The position numbers and the translations under genes were made by a program. Below, in pieces: positions 1-6,700 of a stretch of DNA of 11,151 bases (the first letter of the stretch is position 1; every line of letters begins with the position of its first letter). Source of the stretch: Beroe ovata (taxonomy: Eukaryota > Ctenophora > Nuda > Beroida > Beroidae); the NCBI GenBank assembly GCA_946803715.1, contig CAMPET010000181.1, forward strand, positions 66,678 to 77,828. Reading direction: 5' to 3'. The notes under the pieces are model-generated. The model saw only the letters and a program-made list of their open reading frames with translations. It was not told where the DNA came from and ran no database searches.

Positions 1-175
1 TACTCTTAGATATTCAGTATATCAATCACTCATTCACGCACTCAGACACTCACAACACTCACAACACTCACTCACCTTTCCAGTTTGAGTCACTCACTGT
101 AACTCTATCATTCACTGACTCGCTCACTCACTGACTCGCTCACTAACTCAATGACCGACTGAATTATTACTCAAT
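1..175. repeat. Imperfect CACT/GACT microsatellite
   Basis: This stretch is dominated by degenerate CACT, CACTCA and CACTGACTCG units, for example the tandem CACTCACTGACTCGCT around 112-145. It has no protein-like reading frame. It most likely lies in the intron upstream of the kinase exon at 508. Confidence 0.8.
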
Positions 176-507
176 TTCTAACTGCACTGAATCAGCGATT
201 TTCTCACTTATAATTGTGATGATGAATTCTGTCTAAAAATAACTGTTACAAGAACTAAATATCGTGATAATGAGTAACCACTACCGATGCACGATGTTTA
301 ATCATGTAAGTGAACTCCATTTATCATGTCATGATTCACCTAGCCTAACAAGCATGGACCTTCACGTATCATTTCTGAAAATGTGTTATGAGAAGGAGTA
401 GTTGGTGGTAAGACAGAAAATCAAAACGTCTTATGATGATAATTGCTCATCAGAGTCAACTCAATACTCATTGATACATTCCCCGGACCACTCTCTCTCT
501 ATTTCAG
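176..507 (+). other. Probable intron upstream of the kinase exon
   Basis: No exon with kinase similarity was found here in any frame. The right end is a good 3' splice site: a CT-rich tract (491-505) followed by AG at 506-507. The exon that should encode the catalytic loop and APE motif is therefore left of the window or more than 500 bases upstream. Confidence 0.55.
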
Positions 508-645
508 ATGGTCTCTCGGCATGCTCATGGTTGAGGTGGTATCGTATGGTGGGGTACCATGGTCCAGACATACCGAGCTGGATATCAGGAGACTCATGGA
601 GAAGCAGTGCATCCCGGAGCCACCTCACAACACCTACTACACGCT
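508..645 (+). CDS. Protein kinase (tyrosine-kinase-like) C-lobe, penultimate coding exon
   Basis: This internal exon encodes about 46 residues that fit subdomains IX to X of a protein kinase. It opens with WSLGMLMVEVVSYGGVPW, which aligns with the DVWSFGxLLWEixSyGxxPw block of tyrosine kinases, and continues through an amphipathic segment to a PEPP motif. The last codon of the upstream exon is completed by the first base (GT|A would give the usual Val of DVW). The acceptor is TTTCAG (502-507) and the donor is GTGAGT (646-651), leaving a CT overhang completed by the G at 1161. The exon joins the subdomain XI exon at 1161 without a frame break. The kinase family is recognised from motifs only. 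The subfamily (receptor or cytoplasmic) cannot be told because the N-terminal part is missing. The 3' end of the exon is involved in a 40-base duplication. Confidence 0.8.
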
Positions 646-703
646 GTGAGTTGCCATGTGAGACTCACAACACCTACTACACGCTGTGAGTTGCCATGTG
701 AGA
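624..703 (+). repeat. Perfect 40-base tandem duplication across the kinase splice donor
   Basis: Bases 624-663 and 664-703 are identical. Each unit holds 22 exonic bases, the exon end ACGCT, the donor GTGAGT and 12 further intronic bases. The result is two equivalent donors at 646 and 686. Confidence 0.95.
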
Positions 704-1160
704 CAGCTACTGTGAGACCAACCCTGAGATTTATCATGAGGGCTGAGACCAATTAGTATGAGTAAAATCTTCAACACCAATTTGTCGGACACTCCTAGTC
801 TAGCAGTAGCATGATAGGCTGTGACTTTTCCATCATTCCTCTAGAAAAAGTGGAAGCCAAAATAGCACGGGTTTTCATTGAAATCGCTTTGAAAAGTCAT
901 GATCGTTTAATGACTGCTGGAGAAGCACATTTGCGTCATAGTAAAGAGCAATAATATGAGTGTTTTATAATTGGGTTATTATTCTGAGTGGACATCACCA
1001 TCGTCAGAACAAGTAATTCAGCTGACATTGAAAATAGAACAGAGAGAGAGAGAGAGAGCTTGTCACATCCATGTGACATATCCTGTCACTTATCTCACGA
1101 GAGATGACACCCATACCACCCTTTCTCTCCTATAACCCCACCTATATCTCCATCGCCCAG
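646..1160 (+). other. Kinase intron with (AG)9 tract and inverted repeat
   Basis: This is the 515-base intron between the two kinase exons. It includes the second copy of the 40-base duplication, an (AG)9 microsatellite at 1041-1058 and, directly after it, a perfect inverted repeat with 8-base arms (TGTCACAT 1061-1068, ATGTGACA 1071-1078). The acceptor is CGCCCAG at 1154-1160 after a CT/CCC-rich stretch. Confidence 0.7.
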
Positions 1161-1263
1161 GCAGCTCCTAATACGACAGTGTTGGAGCTACAACCCTGTT
1201 CTCAGACCAAAGCTGAGCTCCCTGGCGGAGTCCTTGGGCCGGATCAACGTGATGAGCACGTGA
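1161..1263 (+). CDS. Protein kinase (tyrosine-kinase-like) terminal exon, subdomain XI and stop
   Basis: The exon starts with G, which completes a Leu codon left open by the exon at 508-645. It then encodes 33 residues starting QLLIRQCWSYNPVLRPKL and a TGA stop at 1261-1263. CW, then P, then RP at the usual spacing is the hallmark of kinase subdomain XI (CWxxxPxxRPxFxxL), and CW is typical of tyrosine kinases. The conserved Arg of RP, which pairs with the APE Glu in the kinase fold, is present. The protein ends about 17 residues after RP, so the catalytic domain sits at the very C-terminus with no tail. The stop codon overlaps a CACGTG hexamer (1257-1262). Confidence 0.82.
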
Positions 1264-1717
1264 TTTGCTCACGTGATTCATGCTGTTTCAAGTGACGTGA
1301 CTTCGTTTTATACAAGTGTGACATAGACGTTACGTGCTATGAGTCGTGCCGTGTCGTGACATGAAGCCGACCACCAGATGATGAGCATAAATCGAACTTA
1401 CAATCTCCGTGGCCCGCGTGTTTGATATGGACAAAATATTACGGAATTTAGCTGCTGTAAAGGGTATAAAGTGGTGTTTTTAACTGTTTGTACAATATTT
1501 ACATCTTTGAGTTCACTGAAGCTATCCGCACAATAAATAATTGCGTAAATCTGCATGCAGGTTTCATTGAATTTGGATTTGGCTATAAACATACCGAGTC
1601 TGACCAATCCTTCTGGTAACTGTTTCTATTGTTTTTGTCCCTATGTTGTATTCAAGAGAAAATCTGATAACATACAAATCATGAATGTGTTTTTTAAACA
1701 ACTCACGTGAAGCCTAC
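1264..1717. other. Kinase 3' UTR and intergenic DNA, no further gene seen
   Basis: No protein-like frame is present. The stretch holds CACGTG motifs at 1270-1275 and 1704-1709, both in TCACGTGA context, and several related GTGACGTG / TTACGTG words between 1290 and 1360. Its first part is probably the 3' UTR of the kinase transcript. Confidence 0.5.
1532..1537 (+). terminator. Candidate poly(A) signal of the kinase gene
   Basis: This is the first AATAAA after the kinase stop codon, about 270 bases downstream. A 3' UTR of that length is ordinary. The position is consistent but there is no transcript evidence. Confidence 0.4.
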
Positions 1718-1804
1718 GTTTCTAAGTAACGCATAAGTAACGCGTTGCTATGAGTAACGCACGAGTCACGCGTTGCTATGGGCAACGTGTTACTGAGTAG
1801 CAAC
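1718..1804. promoter_or_regulatory. Cluster of RFX X-box-like inverted repeats
   Basis: Two sites match the X-box pattern of RFX factors (GTNRYY, 0-3 bases, RGYAAC). They are GTTGCT-ATG-AGTAAC at 1744-1758 and GTTGCT-ATG-GGCAAC at 1772-1786, exactly 28 bases apart. They are flanked by weaker versions at 1718-1730 (GTTTCT-A-AGTAAC) and 1789-1804 (GTTACT-GAGT-AGCAAC, spacer of 4). RFX factors control ciliary genes in animals. This cluster lies between the 3' ends of two convergent genes, so its target is unknown. It could also be a degenerate short repeat. Confidence 0.4.
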
Positions 1805-1899
1805 TCTGCGGCTATCATTGGAGTTAGAGGGTGTGATACCAGGCAGGACGTTGTGTGGAGATCTAATGTCTCTCATGTCTGATAGAGGGACATTAATGT

Positions 1900-1925
1900 G
1901 ACGACCACTGTGGACAGTGGTTGTC
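1900..1925. repeat. Near-perfect hairpin, 12-base arms
   Basis: GACGACCACTGT (1900-1911) and ACAGTGGTTGTC (1914-1925) are reverse complements apart from one G.T pair, with a 2-base loop (the loop must open to at least 4 bases in RNA). A second imperfect inverted repeat (AATGTC...GACATT) lies just upstream, around 1865-1895. Confidence 0.7.
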
Positions 1926-2316
1926 AGCATCTTGAGTATGGTGCTGTGTTCCACCGTGTCACTGCTCCTGCAACATGTGATGGTGTCATAGTGATCACCG
2001 ACATGTACACCAATTGTTCTAGCGCAATCACCCCAGCATAACTATAGTATAATGACTATGAAACCATGTCTTGACACCACTCACCCGGGGGGTTCAACCC
2101 TGCTCTTCTCAGCCAGAGTGTTCTGCTTCTGTTTCGACAGTTGCAATGTCTCGTAGTCACTCGTTCTGAAGATACCGTCATATCAAGGGCGGGGGTGGCT
2201 TGATATAAGTACTAGGTGACACAAACTTTGTCATGAAAACACGTCAAATAATATTTCGTCTTGGTAACGATCTGCCATAAACAATCAGTTTATCGCCAAG
2301 ACAACGTATTGCCAAA

Positions 2317-2585
2317 AATTGCATGTGATTTTTTTGGTGCAATGTCTACTGACCCTCCTCCGAGAGGAGGGCAACACTCCGCACGGAGTGTTCTACTGAG
2401 ACCCATCTGCTTGCACTTCTATCGTGACGATAGAGTCTCCTTGCCTAAGCAGCAGATGATAACCTCTTGCGAGATAAATTGAGTCGGGGGCGCCCCTCCG
2501 AAGATTGACTACCTTGGTCCCTATGGCAAGTAGTTACTATTAATAAGTCATTCGTCCTCCTCCTGGATGTCCAGAATTGCATGTG
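2317..2585 (-). mobile_element. SINE-like A-tailed retroposon with 11-base target-site duplication
   Basis: Relative to copy B, copy A contains 247 extra bases (2328-2574) flanked by direct repeats AATTGCATGTG at 2317-2327 and 2575-2585. Copy B holds a single AATTGCATGTG, which is the empty site. Read on the minus strand, the element starts CTGGACATCC and ends in a short A-tract (complement of 2329-2335), followed by the target-site duplication. Short length, A-tail and 11-base duplication are the marks of a non-autonomous retroposon. There is no coding capacity, no terminal inverted repeat and no convincing tRNA A/B box. Its A-tail-proximal half carries three consecutive perfect hairpins (2353-2371, 2373-2392, 2418-2434). 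A MITE is less likely because of the missing inverted termini. Confidence 0.6.
2353..2434. repeat. Three consecutive perfect hairpins in the retroposon
   Basis: Hairpin 1 is CCCTCCTC / GAGGAGGG with a 3-base loop (2353-2371). Hairpin 2 is AACACTCCG / CGGAGTGTT with a 2-base spacer (2373-2392). Hairpin 3 is TCTATCG / CGATAGA with loop TGA (2418-2434). Hairpin 3 is enclosed by a further pairing of CATCTGCT (2404-2411) with AGCAGATG (2451-2458). Confidence 0.8.
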
Positions 2586-2641
2586 TTGCTTTAATAACAT
2601 GTGCGTTGCTAGGGTTACTTGTCCATCAGTCATGATATTCN

Positions 2642-3073
2642 CTGTGTTCCACCGTGTCACTGCTCCTGCAACATAGTGATCATAGTGATCAGTACCTGTA
2701 CACCGACAAGTACAGCAATGTTAATCATTGTTCTGGCGCAATCACCCCAGCATAACTAGAATAATGACAGTGACACCATCTCTTGATACCACTCACCCGG
2801 GGGGTTCAACCCTGCTCTTCTCAGCCAGAGTGTTCTGTTTCTGTTTCGACAGTTGCAATGTCTCGTAGTCACTCGTTCTGAAGATACCGTCATATCAAGG
2901 GCGGGGGTGGCTTAAGTACTCACTAGGTGACACAAACTTTGTCATGAAAACACGTCATATAATGTTTCGTCTTGGTAACGATCTGCCATGAACGATCAGT
3001 TATTTGCCATGATAACGTATTGCCAAAAATTGCATGTGTTGCTAGGGTTACTTGTCCATCAGTCATGATATTC
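2642..3073. repeat. Direct duplication, copy B (starts after an N)
   Basis: Copy B is the partner of 1944-2640. It begins directly after the ambiguous base 2641 and continues without a break into unique sequence at 3074. It carries the empty target site of the retroposon (AATTGCATGTG followed by TTGCTAGGG). Divergence from copy A is several percent with indels, fitting alleles of a highly polymorphic animal. Confidence 0.85.
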
Positions 3074-3600
3074 TTTGTTGTCATGAAACTGTGGCGGTGC
3101 CAATTTCCAGCTCGCGCGCTCACACATGATTATGTTTCATCAATATCGGACGACGTGCTAATTACACATGGAGATAATGACTCATTATGATAGCAATTAG
3201 CAGTAATTAAATACTGTGCGTATTCAGCACACAGCGTGCTGCAGCTGCTGGTCAAACTTAGCATGTCACATGTGGCGAGTAGTAGGCTAATCAATTACTA
3301 GCTGATATTTCTCGGATACGAGTGATCACAACGTGAATATAACGAGCTGTAATTAGCAGTAATTAGCACTCATTAAACTGCATATTCGCATATGCAAATT
3401 AGGCGGAGTAATGACTGATAATCGGTTGTAAGGGTTAGCTCAACTGATCTTCCATCATTAATAACTCGAAATAGTTATGATCATGGTAAATAATGGCCAT
3501 CCCATGAATGAACCAGGAAGGAACAAAATGGCTCTAGAATGAGTCTAGAACAAGATGAACTACTCCCCCTTACTACAAGTGAATGATTCGGTATGATGGC
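3074..3600. other. Intergenic / CFAP69 3' flank with homeodomain and POU-type motifs
   Basis: No gene is seen. AATTAGCAGTAATTA occurs at about 3195 and again at about 3352, and a perfect octamer ATGCAAAT at 3392-3399 runs into TTA. No AATAAA or ATTAAA on the minus strand follows the CFAP69 stop within about 500 bases, so the 3' end of that transcript is not evident. Confidence 0.45.
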
Positions 3601-3747
3601 TTAAGCCTGATTGATAACTGACTTGTTGATGAAGTTGATCCTGGTTGCATTCTGCTGTTCCCACTGCACGAAGTTAGACTTGATTTGATCGTAACACTGG
3701 AGTTCCTCTTCTAATTCAGCGTTACGTTCCCGCTCCAGGATATCCAA
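3601..3747 (-). CDS. CFAP69: CFAP69 exon E12 (terminal)
   Basis: 48 residues plus TAA, beginning LDILERERNAELEEELQ. It is a charged, probably coiled-coil helix matching the conserved C-terminal helix of CFAP69. The acceptor is TACGCAG and the phase is 0. The exon ends INKSVINQA-stop, where vertebrate proteins continue with a basic tail. A cryptic donor (GTCAGT inside the codons for K-S-V) could extend the protein through exons I cannot see. Confidence 0.88.
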   Translation of the reverse strand: MDILERERNAELEEELQCYDQIKSNFVQWEQQNATRINFINKSVINQA

Positions 3748-6700
3748 CTGCGTAACACAGAGTGGGTGTTACAGGGCGTGTTACAATCCGTTACAATAAG
3801 TGTTACGACGTGTATCGTTATGTTACATTACCATGAAATGTAAAACAAAATCATCAAACCTGGTGTAGCTTGACTGCCTCGCTCTTAGCAGCGATAATAG
3901 TTTGAATCTCTTTCAGAGCTTCCCTATCACTCTTGATAGGCGTCACGTTGTCAGCCATCAGTTCTTGGATGATTTCTTCCCAAACCTCACCCACTTTGAG
4001 ATCAAGGTAGTTCTCGATGAGGGTCAGTGTGATCTGCAGGGGATGGGGTGGATGGGTAATTTGCGCGGTGAACATTGGCTGGTGGAAAAGTGGGAGAGAG
4101 GACAGTAATGTTCCATAGGGCGATCAGTGAGCAAGTGAAAGAAGGGTGAGGTTTGGGAAAAGGTGAATACGTCAGAGAAGGGCGGGTTAGCTTATGTCAA
4201 GGTAGCGAAGAGAATGCATTGATTCTACTTTTTAGCCAAGTTATTTGTCTTGCAATAAATTACACGTACACGACAGAGGGAGGCCACATTCCTGCAAATG
4301 TCTCTCTGTTATTATGAAGGAGTAACATTCACTGCAGCACTGTGTTGCCGCGGATGGTGACAACAGAATGTGTCAGAGAGAAGAGTCATGTTAACACGAA
4401 CAAGGATGTTTAACAGTACATGTTACTCATATATACTGACCACCAAACCACCAGATTCCATCCCTTACAGACATTACAATGCCATCAGAAGTCACAGAAC
4501 TAGGAGCCAGGACTCTACCGCCAGGTATACCTAATACCAGGCGGTTAAAACCAGGATTTAATTTGTAACTGACCTGGTCCTTGGTTGGGACAGGTGGCAA
4601 CTTGTCGAAACCAATCCTGAACAGCATGGCATAGATCTTCGCCCGCATGTTATCCGCTACATCGAGAATAGCGAGTGTTGGTGTTGAACTGAGGGTCTGT
4701 GCACTCACAGTGGATTGGAGTTGGTCTGCTCCTTGCAGTGGCACACTGGCATCTGCAGGGGGTGTGCACCATGGTGATGATGTGCACTGTGCTGTGCAAA
4801 ATAAAGCCCTCATAAGCGAGTGTTATGAGGGGGGCTGGATAAACCAGAGCGATTGAAATGACTGAGTGAAAGATATATGGAACCACGCTATGACGTAAGA
4901 TGCCCTCAGCTCACCAGTGATGATGTTGTTGGTGTCTCTCTTGACACCCATGGCGTGCTCCTCTGACCTCCACAGTTCAATGAGCAGGGACACAGCCGTC
5001 CTCTGCCCTTTTCCCCGCCATGTCACCACATGAGGGACAGCCCTGGGGTCCTCAGTCAGGTCCAGCAGAGCACCTAGGACAAGGTTCTGCATGCTGGGAG
5101 GACACTTCTCCAGCAGATCAAGCAGCACGGGGATACCGCCTCTCTCCAGGAATAAATCCTGTGGAAGGGGTACAATACTTACTGAGTAGTAATCATATAG
5201 GAGACTGGAGAACTATAGTGCCAGATCTGGTATTGAGAAGTTAATCGGTCAAAGTCTTTTTGCCTCATCTGTGACTCAAAGATGAGGCAAAAAGTGATAG
5301 AGAAGACGGAGGATATGTACCTGATTGACAAGTGAGACACAGCACCAGATCGCGTTGACGGACGAGAGGAGAAGCTTGTGATACCCCATACCAGAGGAGA
5401 ACTTGTCGCTGTCCCCGCTCAGGAATTGTAGTAGCAACTCAACACCCTCGTCTCCAAACATACCCTGCGTGGGAAAACTGACACAGTGAAGAGTCATCAG
5501 ATATATGTCTCATGCGTGACGTCATGGCTTCACCGATGACGGCGTTGTGACGTATAGCTATACGCATCGTGACACGTACCTTCCTGTGCGCATCGTTCTC
5601 ACAGAGCACAGCTAGGATGAGGAGCGCGTTTGAGAGTATGCCAAGTTCTATGGGGACACCACTTCCCTTGTACTTCTTTAAAACCACTGGGGTGGGTACG
5701 TACTACAACCGTCTGATCATTGTCTTCAAGCACCAATTTTACAGAGTGATTTTATTAATAAATGTGAATATTATCAAAATCAAATGGGCGTGGTCGCGGA
5801 CAATTACCCTTGAGAGCATCAATGAGTCCCTGGTCACACAGATCCTGCAGGACACTCTCCTGGTCAGTCCTCACCACAGCCAGTAATACTCGGATAGAAA
5901 AGCGGAGCTGCGCGCGCCGGGTCTGGTATCCACCGTCACCATAGAAACTGTTGCCATGGCCACCGTAGTCACCTTCGGTAAAATTAACTGGGGTGTTAAC
6001 ATTAGATCTATGGAGGTGAGGGGGGGTATCATAATCTAGTCATACAAGCAAGTAATACACTCATTGTGAGATATGAAATGATGGTCACCGAGCAAGTAAT
6101 ACACTCATTGTGAGATATGAAATGATGATGAAATGATACTGAGATGTGTGTACCGGCTGTCTCTTTGAGTGATGTGTCTTGTGTGTTTGTGATGAGGTCT
6201 GGTGACTTACACTCGCTACACGCCCACTCCACCAACATTATCAACCGGGTGTTGCCATGTCCCGACATGTACTCGTTCAGACACAGTGGACAGAGGGTCT
6301 CCAGACTGGACAGAGCCTGAAATGGACTCAGTTGCTGAGTAGACATAGAATTGTTGCTGTGCTAACATATAATTATTGTTGCTGTTTATTGTTGTCAGGT
6401 TGCTACATTGTTTTTGCTCATATAGGTAATCGTGTACCTGTAGCTGCAGCTCTTCGTACTGTGCACTCGTCCATTCCACACTACAGACACTGTCATTCGG
6501 TTTCACGTACTCAAACAGAGCAGTCAGAAATCCGTGATCAATCATCACCTGAGGGTGGGGTCTCCGTGTCACGCGTGATTCACGTACAGTGTCACGTGAT
6601 TTTATACTGTCACGTGTTGGTAGCACGTGGTTATCTGAACGCTCCCTCGGGGAGCGGGAGTAAGAACCCTCGCGAAATAGTTTTGTTTTCGACTTTCTCT

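Larger units (their letters stand above)
1944..2640. repeat. Direct duplication, copy A (ends at an N)
   Basis: Copy A matches bases 2642-3073 from CTGTGTTCCACC through CATGATATTC, with substitutions and small indels, and ends exactly at the ambiguous base 2641. It is longer than copy B mainly because of the insertion at 2328-2574 plus its flanking duplicated 11 bases, and a ~20-base extra segment at 2586-2605. No gene is seen in either copy. It is best read as the end of one contig overlapping the start of the next. Confidence 0.85.

Noticed and set aside
1-175. CACT repeats as a CRISPR-like or structured array
   Set aside because: Units are 4-10 bases, degenerate and without spacers; it is an ordinary microsatellite in a eukaryotic intron.
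1041-1058. (AG)9 as a possible branch/pyrimidine signal of the kinase intron
   Set aside because: It is a purine tract on the transcribed sense strand and about 100 bases from the acceptor; best treated as a plain microsatellite.
2090-2105. GGTTCAACCC resembling a tRNA B box (also near 2799)
   Set aside because: No A box at a suitable distance and no cloverleaf can be drawn; the motif repeats only because the segment is duplicated.
2261-2482. Open plus-strand frame (73 codons) in duplication copy A
   Set aside because: It runs through the retroposon hairpins, has no homologue I know, and is not kept in copy B, which lacks the insertion.
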